NCBI GenBank assembly: GCA_903821605.1
Contig: CAIJLZ010000012.1
Location: forward strand, 1-64,000
Reading direction: 5' to 3'
DNA: 64,000 nucleotides
Source: an uncultured Sphingomonadales bacterium
Lineage (GTDB): Bacteria; Pseudomonadota; Alphaproteobacteria; Sphingomonadales; Sphingomonadaceae
A program made the translations under genes and the position numbers. The notes under the pieces were generated by a model, which saw only the letters and a list, made by a program, of their open reading frames with translations, was not told the DNA's origin and made no database searches. Below, in pieces: positions 8,696-18,156 of the stretch (within the stretch, counting starts at the first letter, position 1; each line of letters opens with the position of its first letter).

Positions 8696-9325
8696 TCAGG
8701 CGACGTGTTGGAATACATCAATCTGAAAACCCAACGAAAAAGCTTCTGTCAGTGAATTCCGGTCAAGCCTCTCAAGCATGGGCAAACGTCCAAGCCGGCG
8801 AACCTTGCCCATCGCGGCGATGGTCGCCTCACTGTCCTCGTTCGGGTCACCCACAAACGCTACCCCGTGGACTGCGATGCCTCGTGACCGAAGCGCCTCG
8901 AACGTCAGCAGGCTGTGGTTGATTGTTCCCAGTGTCGTTCGTGCAACGACGATCACGGGCAGGCCCCAACGCGCAAACACATCCGCATAAGTTACATTTC
9001 GCGTCACAGGAACCAACGCACCGCCAGCCCCCTCAATCACCAGCGGGCGTTGCGCGGGGAGAGCCAGGCGGGCAAGGTCGATTTGTACCCCATCAATCTC
9101 TGCGGCCCGGTGGGGAGAGCAAGGCGTGTTCAACCGATAGGCCTCGGGCAGCGTATGATCTGCCGGCATCCGGGAGAGGCGCAAAACCTCATCTCTGTCA
9201 GTCCTATCCTCCAGACCCGACTGGATTGGCTTCCAGTAATGTGCTTTCAAGGCCAAGGTTAGTGCCGCAGAAAACACGGTCTTGCCGATACCGGTGTCTG
9301 TGCCGGTGACGACGAAAGCAGTCAT
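8696..9325 (-). CDS. bioD: Dethiobiotin synthetase
   Basis: 209 residues from the ATG at 9325, preceded by AGGAACAA; the frame is open further upstream but without relatedness. BioD makes dethiobiotin from 7,8-diaminopelargonic acid, CO2 and ATP, the penultimate step of biotin synthesis. Visible motifs are the P-loop GTDTGIGKT (about 8-16), the substrate Lys in WKPIQSG, and [12 protein letters not shown] near residue 109. It is the last gene of the dab operon, 13 bases after ilvD, and no other bio genes are present. The link to a bicarbonate system is notable because BioD consumes CO2. Confidence 0.88.
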   Translation of the reverse strand: MTAFVVTGTDTGIGKTVFSAALTLALKAHYWKPIQSGLEDRTDRDEVLRLSRMPADHTLPEAYRLNTPCSPHRAAEIDGVQIDLARLALPAQRPLVIEGAGGALVPVTRNVTYADVFARWGLPVIVVARTTLGTINHSLLTFEALRSRGIAVHGVAFVGDPNEDSEATIAAMGKVRRLGRLPMLERLDRNSLTEAFSLGFQIDVFQHVA

Positions 9326-9338
9326 AAGTTGTTCCTGT

Positions 9339-11063
9339 TCAGATGTCCGCAAAGACGAACTTTTCCGCCTTTGCGCCTGGATGAGTAACGGCTCCTTTGA
9401 CTGCTGGCCCGACGGTATTACTGTAACGCCAGATCGCGCCCGAGCCGTAATCGTGTTCACGCATTTGCCATTGCGCGCAGCGTGCGGCGAGCACGTCTGC
9501 GCTGACCTCCAGATCGATGCTGCCGGCCTCAGCATCGATCCGGATGATGTCCCCGTCCTCGACAAGAGCGATGGGGCCGCCGACCGCAGCCTCGGGCCCA
9601 ACATGGCCGATACAGAAGCCGCGGGTGGCGCCAGAAAATCGACCATCGGTAATCAAGGCGACCTTCTCACCCAGACCCTGGCCATAGAGCGCGGCAGTGG
9701 TAGAGAGCATTTCGCGCATGCCCGGGCCGCCTTTCGGCCCTTCGTAGCGGATCACAATGACACAACCCTCTGCGATCTGCCGCGCTTCAACGGCGGCAAA
9801 AGCATCTTCCTCACAGTCGAAGACCCGGGCTGGTCCCGAAAACTGCAATCGCTTCATGCCGGCGATCTTCACGATCGCTCCTTCCGGAGCAAGCGTTCCG
9901 CGCAGCCCCACCACACCACCAGTCGGCGAGAGCGGCGCCCTCGCATCGTAGATCACCTTCTGGTCGGGATTCCAGGTGATCTCGGCGATGTTCTCACCGA
10001 GCGTCTTGCCTGTAACCGTAATGCAGTCGCCATTCAGAAGACCTTCGGCCAGCAAGGTCTTCATCAGCATGTACACGCCGCCTGCCTCATACATATCCTT
10101 GGCAACATAGCGACCGCCCGGCTTCAGGTCGGCGATGTAAGGGGTGGAGCGGAATATCTCGGCGACATCAAACAGATCGAAGTCGATCCCCGCCTCATTG
10201 GCCATTGCCGGAAGATGCAGGGCGGCGTTGGTTGAGCCGCCAGTTGCTGCGACAACACGCGCCGCATTCTCGAACGCTTCGCGGGTGCAAATGGTGCGGG
10301 GGCGAAGGTTTGAACCGATCAGTTCCATCACCTGTTGCCCGGCGGCCCAAGCAACGTCCGCGCGCGATGCATAGGGCGCTGGCGCCATGTTGCTGTTCGG
10401 CAGGGACAGGCCGATGGCTTCCGCCACGCAAGCCATGGTGTTGGCCGTATACTGGCCCCCGCAAGCGCCCTGACCTGGGCAGGCAACGCGCTCCAGTTCT
10501 TTCAGTTCGGCGATCGGGCAATTGCCGGCTGCAAATCGGCCAACCGCCTCGAAGACATCGACTACGGTTACGTCGCGTTCCTGAAAGCGGCCCGGCAGGA
10601 TCGATCCACCATAAACGAAGATCGAGGGGACATTGAGCCGCAGCATGGCCATCATCATGCCCGGGAGCGACTTGTCGCAGCCCGCGAATCCTACCAGCGC
10701 GTCATAACAATGCCCGCGCACCGAAAGCTCGATCGAGTCCGCGATAACTTCCCGGCTGACAAGCGAGCTCTTCATGCCCTGATGACCCATGGCGATACCG
10801 TCGGTCACGGTAATTGTATTAAACCGGCGCGGCAGGCCGCCGCCCGCCAACACACCCTCCCGACAAACGTCTGCCTGGGCATCCAGCGCGATATTGCAGG
10901 GCGCACTATCGTTGCCGGCACTGACCACGCCGACAAAGGGTCGCATAATCTCTTCTTCGGTCAAACCCATCGCATAATAGTAGCTGCGATGGGGCGCCCG
11001 TTCGGGGCCAACCGAGACATGCCGGCTTGGCAGGGACGACTTGTCGAAACGGGAGGCAGTCAT
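9339..11063 (-). CDS. ilvD: Dihydroxy-acid dehydratase
   Basis: 574 residues, the length of [2Fe-2S]-type IlvD proteins. It dehydrates 2,3-dihydroxy-3-methylbutanoate and the isoleucine analogue in branched-chain amino acid synthesis. The three cluster cysteines are visible at about 56 (SAPCNI), 129 (AGCDKS) and 201 (GACGGQY), the last two matching the IlvD signatures. [12 protein letters not shown] and [11 protein letters not shown] are also present. The start has GGAG upstream. Some relatives act on sugar acids, so substrate range is not fixed by sequence. It lies 14 bases after cysD and 13 before bioD in the dab operon. Confidence 0.88.
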   Translation of the reverse strand: MTASRFDKSSLPSRHVSVGPERAPHRSYYYAMGLTEEEIMRPFVGVVSAGNDSAPCNIALDAQADVCREGVLAGGGLPRRFNTITVTDGIAMGHQGMKSSLVSREVIADSIELSVRGHCYDALVGFAGCDKSLPGMMMAMLRLNVPSIFVYGGSILPGRFQERDVTVVDVFEAVGRFAAGNCPIAELKELERVACPGQGACGGQYTANTMACVAEAIGLSLPNSNMAPAPYASRADVAWAAGQQVMELIGSNLRPRTICTREAFENAARVVAATGGSTNAALHLPAMANEAGIDFDLFDVAEIFRSTPYIADLKPGGRYVAKDMYEAGGVYMLMKTLLAEGLLNGDCITVTGKTLGENIAEITWNPDQKVIYDARAPLSPTGGVVGLRGTLAPEGAIVKIAGMKRLQFSGPARVFDCEEDAFAAVEARQIAEGCVIVIRYEGPKGGPGMREMLSTTAALYGQGLGEKVALITDGRFSGATRGFCIGHVGPEAAVGGPIALVEDGDIIRIDAEAGSIDLEVSADVLAARCAQWQMREHDYGSGAIWRYSNTVGPAVKGAVTHPGAKAEKFVFADI

Positions 11064-11077
11064 CTGGCAAACTCCAA

Positions 11078-11980
11078 TCAGAAATATCCGGCCTGCTTCT
11101 TCTTTTCCATCGAGGCAGCCTCATCATGGTCTACCGCGCGCCCTTGGCGCTCTGAGGTCGTCGCGAGCAGCATCTCCTGGATCACCTGGGTCAGGTCTTG
11201 CGCGGAGCTCTCGGTCGCGCCAGTCAGCGGATAGCATCCAAGCGTGCGGAACCGGACACGGCGCTGCGTGATGACATCTTCCGGCCTGAACCGCATGCGG
11301 TCGTCATCGACAACCAGCAGCAGCCCATCCCGCTCGATGGTTGGCCGCTCTTCCGCAAGGTAGAGCGGGACGATCGGGATCTTCTCGCGCAGGATATATT
11401 GCCAGATGTCGAGCTCGGTCCAGTTGGAGATCGGAAAGACGCGAATGGTCTCACCCTTCACCTTGCGGGCATTGTAGAGGTTCCAGAGCTCCGGTCGCTG
11501 GTTCTTGGGATCCCAGCCATGGCTGGCCGAGCGGAAGGAAAAGATGCGTTCTTTCGCTCGTGCCTTTTCTTCATCGCGGCGGGCGCCACCGAATGCGACA
11601 TCGAAACCATGGCGATCAAGCGCCGCCTTGAGCGGGTCGATCAGCATCATCTGTGCGTAGACCCCGGTGGAGGTTTCGAACGGATTGATGCCTTGCCGTT
11701 CGGCGTCCTCGTTGCGCGCGACGAGGAGCTCGAAGCCATAGCGCTCGGCCATCCGGTCGCGGTGCGTGAGCAGGTCCCGGAAATCCCAACCGGACTCGAT
11801 GTGCAGGAAGGGAAATGGCGGCGGTGACGGATAGAAGGCTTTCGCTGCAAGATGCAGCATCACCGAGCTGTCCTTGCCCACCGAATACAGGAACACCGCG
11901 TTCTCGGCCTCCGCGACGACCTCGCGCATAATATGAATGGACTCGGCTTCGAGCCGATCGAGATGCGTCAGGGTTTTCAT
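11078..11980 (-). CDS. cysD: Sulfate adenylyltransferase subunit 2
   Basis: 300 residues, typical CysD length. CysD is the ATP-sulfurylase subunit that forms adenosine phosphosulfate, driven by the GTPase CysN. The PP-loop motif SVGKDSSVM is at about 33-41. [18 protein letters not shown] and the C-terminal [11 protein letters not shown] are family hallmarks. The usual partner cysN is not adjacent and not in this window, so either it is encoded elsewhere or this is a second cysD. It sits 19 bases after the DUF6671 gene inside the dab operon. Confidence 0.9.
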   Translation of the reverse strand: MKTLTHLDRLEAESIHIMREVVAEAENAVFLYSVGKDSSVMLHLAAKAFYPSPPPFPFLHIESGWDFRDLLTHRDRMAERYGFELLVARNEDAERQGINPFETSTGVYAQMMLIDPLKAALDRHGFDVAFGGARRDEEKARAKERIFSFRSASHGWDPKNQRPELWNLYNARKVKGETIRVFPISNWTELDIWQYILREKIPIVPLYLAEERPTIERDGLLLVVDDDRMRFRPEDVITQRRVRFRTLGCYPLTGATESSAQDLTQVIQEMLLATTSERQGRAVDHDEAASMEKKKQAGYF

Positions 11981-11999
11981 TTACCCATTCCTTTTCGTT

Positions 12000-12842
12000 C
12001 TAGGGATTGCAGTAGTGGCAGTGAGCCGGCGCACCCTTGCGCTCGGGTTCGATGCATTGTTCGGCGCGGTGCCCGCAGGCTTCGCAAAGATGCTCCTCAA
12101 TCCAGGCTTCCACCGTCGGGCCATCACACCATGCACAAGGGCGACCGTCTCGGACCTGAGGTGTCCAATCGGGATAGGAGCAGGCGGGACATCGGGCCTG
12201 CAAGCGGTGGACCAGGTCAGCCGCTGCTGCGGCAACGGCTTCCATGCGAGTGGGGTTCAAGTGTGCCCGCATGTCGGCCTCCAGCCAGATTGGGCCACGA
12301 GCCTTGAAGTAGGGGTGACAAATCGACTTCAGCTCAACTTCACTGGTCAGACCTTTCGCGAGGACTGGCCCGTCCTTGCTCTCCATCACCACGATAGCGT
12401 GGCCCGGGAAGCCGATCGCTTCAGCAAAGGTCTGAACCTCGGCCCAGGACCGGGCTTCGACCTGCATGAAATTGGTGGCGGTCGAGAGATGGCGCCCGAT
12501 CACGGCTTTGCCCGTTTTCCCCTCAAGCAACGCCACCATCTCAAAGCCCGACGGCACGAACGGGATCTGGGGATGGGGTCCGAACGCTCCCTCACTCGCC
12601 AGAGCAAAGTCGGCATCAGGTGACAGGTCGAGCCCAGCCTGCGCCTTCGCCAACAGGGCATCGCGCTGGCTTCCTGCCCTGCCAATATCGCGCGTGAAAG
12701 TGCCGAAGCGATCAGTGTCGATGGAAGGCGCTGACAGGAAATGCAGGCCGAGGCCGGCAAGGGCAGGTTCGATCACCTGCTCCTTGCCGTGCATGGTTGC
12801 AATAACGACAGCCCTGCCATCAAGATCGAACGCCAGGCTCAT
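12000..12842 (-). CDS. DUF6671-type protein, zinc-ribbon-like C-terminus
   Basis: 280 residues, no enzyme family recognised; I assign DUF6671 from memory of the family and its genomic habit. The N-terminal 200 residues (AVVIATMHGKEQVIEPALAG..., then LSTATNFMQVEARSW) are conserved-looking. The C-terminus carries four Cys pairs (CPAC at about 218, CAWC, CEAC, and CHYC near the end), a clear metal-binding double zinc ribbon. It lies between the PII-like gene and cysD in the dab operon, 5 bases after the former. Its position in a bicarbonate operon suggests a regulatory or metal-dependent accessory role, but nothing shows this directly. Confidence 0.7.
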   Translation of the reverse strand: MSLAFDLDGRAVVIATMHGKEQVIEPALAGLGLHFLSAPSIDTDRFGTFTRDIGRAGSQRDALLAKAQAGLDLSPDADFALASEGAFGPHPQIPFVPSGFEMVALLEGKTGKAVIGRHLSTATNFMQVEARSWAEVQTFAEAIGFPGHAIVVMESKDGPVLAKGLTSEVELKSICHPYFKARGPIWLEADMRAHLNPTRMEAVAAAAADLVHRLQARCPACSYPDWTPQVRDGRPCAWCDGPTVEAWIEEHLCEACGHRAEQCIEPERKGAPAHCHYCNP

Positions 12843-12847
12843 CGTGT

Positions 12848-13198
12848 TCAGGCCGTAGCCTTGGCGAAGTAGTCTGAACGCATGACCTCAACGTCGGACA
12901 GGAAGGTCACGCCCGGACGCTTTGCGAACAGACGCGCCAGGCCGCGTGCGACGTCAGCGATGATCTTTTCCTCCGCGACGCCGACGAACATGACGAGCCC
13001 GCTCTGGTCGTTGAAGATGGTCTTGCCCTGATGGAAGCCGCTGTGGCCCATGCCCGCGACATCGCGGATCATCGTCCATCCCCCCACACCGGCGGCCTTG
13101 AGCAGGTCTTCGACAAGGGCATGGTCCTCGGCGAGGAGCACGATCTCAATCTTCTTAAGCCGGTGCAGGCTGAGATCGCCATAAGCAGCGTTGGTCAT
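12848..13198 (-). CDS. PII-like signalling protein linked to the carbon transporter
   Basis: 116 residues from the ATG at 13198 (GGAG eight bases upstream); a TTG two codons earlier overlaps the dabA stop. The fold pattern is PII/CPII/SbtB-like: a first beta strand (KKIEIVLLAEDHALVEDLLKA), a T-loop region (GHSGFHQGKTIFNDQSG) and a second beta-alpha-beta half (LVMFVGVAEEKIIADVARGL). PII-like proteins next to bicarbonate transporters bind adenyl nucleotides or bicarbonate and gate transport. It directly follows dabA, so control of DabAB activity is the natural inference. It lacks the uridylylation-site context of GlnB. Confidence 0.75.
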   Translation of the reverse strand: MTNAAYGDLSLHRLKKIEIVLLAEDHALVEDLLKAAGVGGWTMIRDVAGMGHSGFHQGKTIFNDQSGLVMFVGVAEEKIIADVARGLARLFAKRPGVTFLSDVEVMRSDYFAKATA

Positions 13199-13200
13199 GT

Positions 13201-15753
13201 TCAAATCTCCAGTTCATGAGTTTCAGGGAAGGCAGAGACCTCTGCGCCCAGTTCATCGTCGCGGCGCCAGCGCAGCGCCTTGCCGGTGTGCGGATCGATC
13301 ACGACCAGCGTGACCCAGCCATTGCCGAACAGGCGGCCGAGGATGTCGTTCGATTCCACCACCCGCTCGACTTGCTCGAAGGGGGCGAGGACGACCGTCA
13401 TCAACCGCTGGGGGACGTGGAAGGGCGTGCCATCGTCGGTGAATAGTGATTGTTTCGGCAGGCCGACCCTGAGGTCGCCGCCATTGCCCTGCAGGACGCC
13501 GATCCCGCCGACGACATTCTGGGTGACCTTGTCACCAGAGCCGTACCGGTCGTTGTCGATGGTCGAGAACAGGTACTGGCAGTTGATCCACTGGGCGACC
13601 ACCATCGGTGCGGTCAGGATTGTGGTCAGCGCCGTGCCATCGCCATCCGCCTGCCAGTCGTAGCTGTGCAGGAAGGCGCGGCCCTCAAGATCGATCTCCC
13701 GGGTCAGCGCCCGCGGGCCGACGATAAACGCCGCGTTGCCTGACAGCCCCCATTCGGGCCTGACCTCGCCCCAGTGCAGGGCACCCGTCAGCAGATCATT
13801 GGCGGTCCGTCCGAGCAGTGCTGCCCGCCGCTGCCGATTGGCATCGCCCGCCTTGGTGAGGCTTTCCACCAGTGCCTTAAGATCGCCGCGATGGCTTTCG
13901 GGCACGGAGAACCTGTCGAAAATGACTACCTTGTCGGTCGTAGTGTTGTGTTCGGCAGCGATGAACCAGGTAGTCTCCGGGATGGCGATACCCTTTGCCA
14001 CCAGCCCGACCCGAACTTCCGGATCATTGAGGATGGCAGTCAGTATCCGCGCGTTCGAACCGCCAGCGTGACCACCGCAGGCGCCGCAGTCGAGCGCGGC
14101 TGCATAGGGGTTGTTCACTGCGCTCCCACCATGGCCGACCAGCGCGACCAGCCGTGCGGTCTGGGAGGAGAGCCCCGTCAGCTTGAACAAGGCAAGGGCA
14201 AAGCCAACCTTCTCTTCCTGCGTGAAGGTCGGATGCCAGGCATGATCCTCATGACGGCCCAATGCGGGAGCAAGCGCTTCGTCCCGGGAAGACGAGAAGA
14301 CGGCACTAATCCGCTTGGCTAGACCTGGCGCGAGTGTGCGCGCCGCCATCAGCAAGCCGGCCACGGGGCCGGTCGCCTCGGCGGTCGCGAAGGCTGTTGC
14401 GGTACCCTGCTTGCCGGCATCGAACAGGGCGGACGCCTGCGTTGCCTGAGCCTGACTGGCGGCCAAAGCAGCGGCCTCCTTCTCCCGGCCGGGGACAGGA
14501 GCTTCGGTCACATCATGTTGTGGTGAAAGCAGTACCGGCAGCAGCCGCGTCCGCCGTTCGTCGCCATGCCGGTGCAGCGCGATAGGCAAGCCGAAGAAGC
14601 CGGCATAACCGAATGTCTCATAGTGGCCCTGCGCCTCCAGTGCCCGCCGGAACGGCTCCGAACGGACATCGATACAGAACACCAACTGGGCATCGGGCGT
14701 TTCTGACGGTGGAAGACTGGTCGCAGCAGACTGCAACTTGGGCGCAAGAGCGTTGCGATAGGTCCACTCCGCTGCGGTCTGATATAGAGCGCCAAGAGCG
14801 TCGTCATCCATGGCCGCGACGGCTGTAAACCGGGCATGACCTTCCTTGCCCAACGCCTCCTGAGACACATCGGTCAACCCGAAATGGGCTGCCAGTTGGG
14901 CAGCAACATCAGACCCGACGTTTGACCTGGAAGCAGCCGAAACTCCGCCGCCCCGCTCCAGCAGCAGCCACAGGGCCAGAAGATCCGCCATGCTCGCAGG
15001 GGAGCCGGCTGCGATGTCCAGATCGGCATTCTCATTGCGCCAGCGGATATGGCCCGCCCATCCGGGCAGCCGAGCGACGAGTTCCGCTAGCTTCTGCTCT
15101 TCCTGTCCGGGATGGAAGCCAAGTGCGACCAGCCCTTCGGAGATGGCCTCGAGAGGGTCGCGCGGAACGCTCAACAGCAGTTGCTGTCCGCTCTCACCAG
15201 TCAGCGTGCGGAACTCGGCATCGTAAGCGATGGCGGCCAGCGTTGCCCGGTAAAGGCCCAGCTCGCGATTGGGCATGGGACTTGCCGCTTGCCCCTGATC
15301 GAAGAAGGCCGCGCACCACTTGGCAATGAAGGCTGCATCAGGGGACAAGGGTTCAGGCGCAATGCCCTCGTCTTGCGACGGCAGATGCAGGAGCCGGGCC
15401 ATCAGCAGGTCGAGCCGCGAAATGTCCGGACCAATCAGTTCGAAGGCTGCGTTCAGGCCACCCAGCTTCTGGATGGCAGCATCGCGCAAGGTCCGTTCCT
15501 CCAGCTTGCCGGCAGCGAGCAGCTTGCGCCACTGAGCGAGCGGGAGGTTCTGCCGTGCGCCGAACCTTTGCGCGGCCAGCCGAACTGCCTCTTCGAAGGG
15601 CAAGCTCTCGAACCCAGCGAGGGGATTGACGGCGATGGCGCTTTCAAGCGGCCAGATCGGCGGGACAGTGCGGGAGGCCAGCGCCACCAGACCGGCTACT
15701 TCGGTCCGGGTAAGGATCGGTTCAACCGCAGTCAGAGGAACCATCATGTTCAT
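13201..15753 (-). CDS. dabA: Inorganic carbon accumulation subunit DabA (DUF2309)
   Basis: 850 residues. The ATG at 15753 overlaps the dabB stop by 4 bases, which fixes the start; an upstream open extension is within dabB. DabA is a beta-carbonic-anhydrase-like zinc protein that, with DabB, traps CO2 as bicarbonate using the membrane ion gradient. The zinc site is complete: Cys about 360 and Asp 362 (LVFCIDVRSE), His about 541 (LVGHGGSAVN) and Cys about 556 (LDCGACGGH), with the same spacing as characterised DabA. In heterotrophs such systems supply bicarbonate for anaplerotic and biosynthetic carboxylations in air. Confidence 0.92.
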   Translation of the reverse strand: MNMMVPLTAVEPILTRTEVAGLVALASRTVPPIWPLESAIAVNPLAGFESLPFEEAVRLAAQRFGARQNLPLAQWRKLLAAGKLEERTLRDAAIQKLGGLNAAFELIGPDISRLDLLMARLLHLPSQDEGIAPEPLSPDAAFIAKWCAAFFDQGQAASPMPNRELGLYRATLAAIAYDAEFRTLTGESGQQLLLSVPRDPLEAISEGLVALGFHPGQEEQKLAELVARLPGWAGHIRWRNENADLDIAAGSPASMADLLALWLLLERGGGVSAASRSNVGSDVAAQLAAHFGLTDVSQEALGKEGHARFTAVAAMDDDALGALYQTAAEWTYRNALAPKLQSAATSLPPSETPDAQLVFCIDVRSEPFRRALEAQGHYETFGYAGFFGLPIALHRHGDERRTRLLPVLLSPQHDVTEAPVPGREKEAAALAASQAQATQASALFDAGKQGTATAFATAEATGPVAGLLMAARTLAPGLAKRISAVFSSSRDEALAPALGRHEDHAWHPTFTQEEKVGFALALFKLTGLSSQTARLVALVGHGGSAVNNPYAAALDCGACGGHAGGSNARILTAILNDPEVRVGLVAKGIAIPETTWFIAAEHNTTTDKVVIFDRFSVPESHRGDLKALVESLTKAGDANRQRRAALLGRTANDLLTGALHWGEVRPEWGLSGNAAFIVGPRALTREIDLEGRAFLHSYDWQADGDGTALTTILTAPMVVAQWINCQYLFSTIDNDRYGSGDKVTQNVVGGIGVLQGNGGDLRVGLPKQSLFTDDGTPFHVPQRLMTVVLAPFEQVERVVESNDILGRLFGNGWVTLVVIDPHTGKALRWRRDDELGAEVSAFPETHELEI

Positions 15754-17132
15754 TTCTCTTCTCCCTTGCCGGCGGCAGGCAGCGTGCCGGCGTTGATGAG
15801 GTGGACGTAGAGAGGAAGGGGTAGGCCGCGGCCGGTCGATACGCGCTGCTGCTGCCAGGCCCAGGCACCGAGGAAGACAATCAGCAGGGCCAGCAGAGCC
15901 CATCCCGGCACCAGGGCCGCCGCATCCGCGCCAACCGCCATCCCGGCAAGGGCCAGGCCTGCACTATGGAAGGCGATCAAGGCAGCCAGTGTAAGCATAA
16001 GCGTCACCTTCGCCCGCATCGGTAACTTGCCACCGAGCGAAGCCACCAGCGTCGAGACAGCCGTCGCGAGGCCCAGCAGCAGGGGCACGAGGCCGGCGTC
16101 TCCATCGCCGAAGTAGAGGATGGATATTGCGACACCGATGGTGCCCGCTGCGATAGTCAGGGTTACCCGGCCTACCAGGGTGGGTGCCGGCTTGCCGGAC
16201 TTCATACCGATCGTCGAGCCAGAGCCGAGGAACAGCCAGGCCTTGAACAGACCATGGGCGATGATGTGCCAAAGAGCCGCCGCATAAGCGCCCAGGCCGC
16301 AGCTCATGATCATGAAGCCCATCTGCGAAACCGTGGAGCCGGCCAGCGCGCGCTTCACGTCAGGCCTGACCATCATGATGCCGATGCCGTAGATCGCGCC
16401 AAAGAGCCCCAGTGCCACCGCCACTATCCGGGCAGCAGGAGCAGCCTCCAGCACCGGGGCGAAGCGGATCACCAGGAAGCCGCCAGCATTGACGAGCCCT
16501 GCGTGCATCAGGGCCGAGACCGGCGTCGGTGCGGTCATCGACGAGAGCAGCCAGCCGGAAAAAGGGGGCAGAGCGCAGCGTGCAGCTGCTGCCACAACCA
16601 GTAGCAGGGCCGCAGCAGTGGCGAGCAGGGGCGGCAGCGCGGAGGCGCCGGCAATGATCGCGTCAACCTTCAAGGATCCGGCTTGCCAGCCGAGAATGCC
16701 GAGTGCAGCCAGAAGCGCGGCATCGCCAACCAGGAACGCCAGCCGCGCGCGCCGGGCGGCACCTTCGGCTTCCCTCCAGCCGCCGCTATGGCCGATCAGC
16801 CCGGCCAGCAGGAAGCCGCTGGCGCACCAGGCCGCTGCCAAGACGATCAGGTTGCTCGTGAACAGAAAGGCCAGGACAGAGACAACCAGCGTCCCCAGAG
16901 ACACAAAGAAGCGGGTGGAGCGCCCGTCGGAGCGCATGTAGCGCAGCGAGAAGGTTGCGACGATCGCGGCGACAAAAAGGGTCAGGATCCCGATCGCCAG
17001 TGGCAGGCCCGAAGCGGGCGTAACCGCAGACTGCGTCAGTATCCACGCCCCTGCTGCGCCAAGACCTAGCCAAAGAATGCCAGCTACCATCCGGGATGGT
17101 GCGTTGTTTGATTGAACCTGCGAAAGCTGCAT
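15750..17132 (-). CDS. dabB: Inorganic carbon accumulation subunit DabB (NADH dehydrogenase subunit 5-like)
   Basis: 460 residues with about 12 to 13 hydrophobic helices and the proton-conducting antiporter core of NuoL/MrpA-type proteins (SGWLLSSMTAPTPVSALMHAG, then LVNAGGFLVIRFAP, and the HIIAHGLFKAWLFLGSG segment with the conserved His and Lys). DabB couples ion flow to CO2 hydration by DabA. It is the first gene of the operon, overlaps dabA by 4 bases, and starts 109 bases from the divergent lysR. A GGGGG run upstream serves as ribosome site. It was not mistaken for a respiratory subunit because no other nuo or mrp gene is nearby. Confidence 0.88.
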   Translation of the reverse strand: MQLSQVQSNNAPSRMVAGILWLGLGAAGAWILTQSAVTPASGLPLAIGILTLFVAAIVATFSLRYMRSDGRSTRFFVSLGTLVVSVLAFLFTSNLIVLAAAWCASGFLLAGLIGHSGGWREAEGAARRARLAFLVGDAALLAALGILGWQAGSLKVDAIIAGASALPPLLATAAALLLVVAAAARCALPPFSGWLLSSMTAPTPVSALMHAGLVNAGGFLVIRFAPVLEAAPAARIVAVALGLFGAIYGIGIMMVRPDVKRALAGSTVSQMGFMIMSCGLGAYAAALWHIIAHGLFKAWLFLGSGSTIGMKSGKPAPTLVGRVTLTIAAGTIGVAISILYFGDGDAGLVPLLLGLATAVSTLVASLGGKLPMRAKVTLMLTLAALIAFHSAGLALAGMAVGADAAALVPGWALLALLIVFLGAWAWQQQRVSTGRGLPLPLYVHLINAGTLPAAGKGEEK

Positions 17133-17240
17133 CGGAACCCCCTTTCGGGACCCCCTATGCCGCGCCGTCTTTCATTGCTGAAACGAGTTATTAAAATACC
17201 AATCATTGACAAATGACATGATATGCGATGATCTCACTCG
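17133..17240. promoter_or_regulatory. Divergent control region between dabB operon and lysR
   Basis: 108 bases, AT-rich in the lysR-proximal half. It contains a perfect inverted repeat TCATT-GACA-AATGA at 17203-17216, close in size to a LysR-type T-N11-A box, followed by a second AT-rich run CATGATATG. This is the likely binding site of the LysR protein for control of both itself and the carbon operon. TTGACA at 17206-17211 could be the -35 box for lysR. Confidence 0.55.
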
Positions 17241-18107
17241 ATGCCTGGAACCAGAACCCTCGATCTTGACCTGCTGCGATGCTTCGTGACCATCGCGGAA
17301 ACTGGCAGCTTCACGCGCGCCGGCGACCGGCTGGGCCGAACACAGTCCACCATCAGTCTTCAGGTGAAGCGCCTAGAAGATCAGTTGGGCCGGACCGTGT
17401 TAGCGCGAACGCCCCGGTCGCTCAGCTTGACGCCGGACGGGGAACGCTTGCTCGGTCCAGCGCGGCAATTGCTGCGGCTCAACGATGCGGCCATCGCCGA
17501 ACTGTTCGAACCTGACATGACCGGCCGGGTACGAATCGGCGTGCCCGAGGACTTTGCCACGGCCCATTTGCCAGCAGTGCTATCCGCCTTCGCGAAGGCG
17601 CACCCTTTGGTCGAACTCGAGGTAACATGCGACCTCACGCTCAACCTGCTGGACAAGTTCCACGATGGGGAATTCGATCTTGTTCTCGTAAAACGGGAGC
17701 CCTCGGCCCGCCTTGAGGGCGTGAGAGTATGGCGGGAGCCACTGGTCTGGGTAGCACGCGATCAGCTCGCCGCCTCGGGTATGGAAACCATTCCCCTGGT
17801 GGTATCACCGGAGCCCTGTGTCTATCGTAAGCGGGCTATTGATGCGTTGGAGGCTGTGGGGCGCAAATGGCGGGTTGCCTATACTTCCACGAGTCTCGCT
17901 GGAAGTCAGTCAGCGGTTAATGCGGGTCTAGGCATAACCGTGCTGCCGCGGGAAATGGTCCCGCCTTATCTGAAGCCGATCATCGATGACCCGGAGTTGC
18001 CCACGCTCTACGATACCGAGATCGCCCTGATCGAGGCGCCTGGCCTATCGCAAACCGCTCACCGACTTGCACAACATATCGTAGCGGCGCTGGAACGCGG
18101 CGAATAG
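17241..18107 (+). CDS. LysR-family transcriptional regulator of the dab operon
   Basis: 288 residues. The N-terminal winged helix-turn-helix (DLLRCFVTIAETGSFTRAGD, then STISLQVKRLEDQLG) spans about 7-66. A periplasmic-binding-protein-like effector domain follows from about 90 (TGRVRIGVPEDFATAHLP). It is divergent from the seven-gene dab operon with 108 bases between the starts, the usual place for a LysR activator of the neighbouring operon. LysR relatives such as CbbR and CcmR respond to carbon metabolites, but this one cannot be placed more exactly. It converges with pyrC. Confidence 0.85.
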   Translation: MPGTRTLDLDLLRCFVTIAETGSFTRAGDRLGRTQSTISLQVKRLEDQLGRTVLARTPRSLSLTPDGERLLGPARQLLRLNDAAIAELFEPDMTGRVRIGVPEDFATAHLPAVLSAFAKAHPLVELEVTCDLTLNLLDKFHDGEFDLVLVKREPSARLEGVRVWREPLVWVARDQLAASGMETIPLVVSPEPCVYRKRAIDALEAVGRKWRVAYTSTSLAGSQSAVNAGLGITVLPREMVPPYLKPIIDDPELPTLYDTEIALIEAPGLSQTAHRLAQHIVAALERGE

Positions 18108-18156
18108 AACAGAACAGTTCCCAAGAGCCACATGCTGCGGTGCCGAACATTAGCCC

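Noticed and set aside
9326-9646. N-terminal extension of bioD by 107 codons
   Set aside because: It runs into the ilvD gene and is unlike BioD; the ATG at 9325 has a ribosome site and places the P-loop at the usual residue.
10335-11234. Plus-strand frame of about 300 codons opposite ilvD and cysD
   Set aside because: Antisense shadow; the minus-strand genes are full-length members of known families.
15754-15903. Longer start for dabA
   Set aside because: It lies within dabB; the ATG at 15753 with the ATGA overlap gives the standard DabA N-terminus.
15750-17132. Respiratory complex I or Mrp antiporter subunit
   Set aside because: No other nuo or mrp gene is adjacent, and the 4-base overlap with a DUF2309 gene identifies it as DabB.
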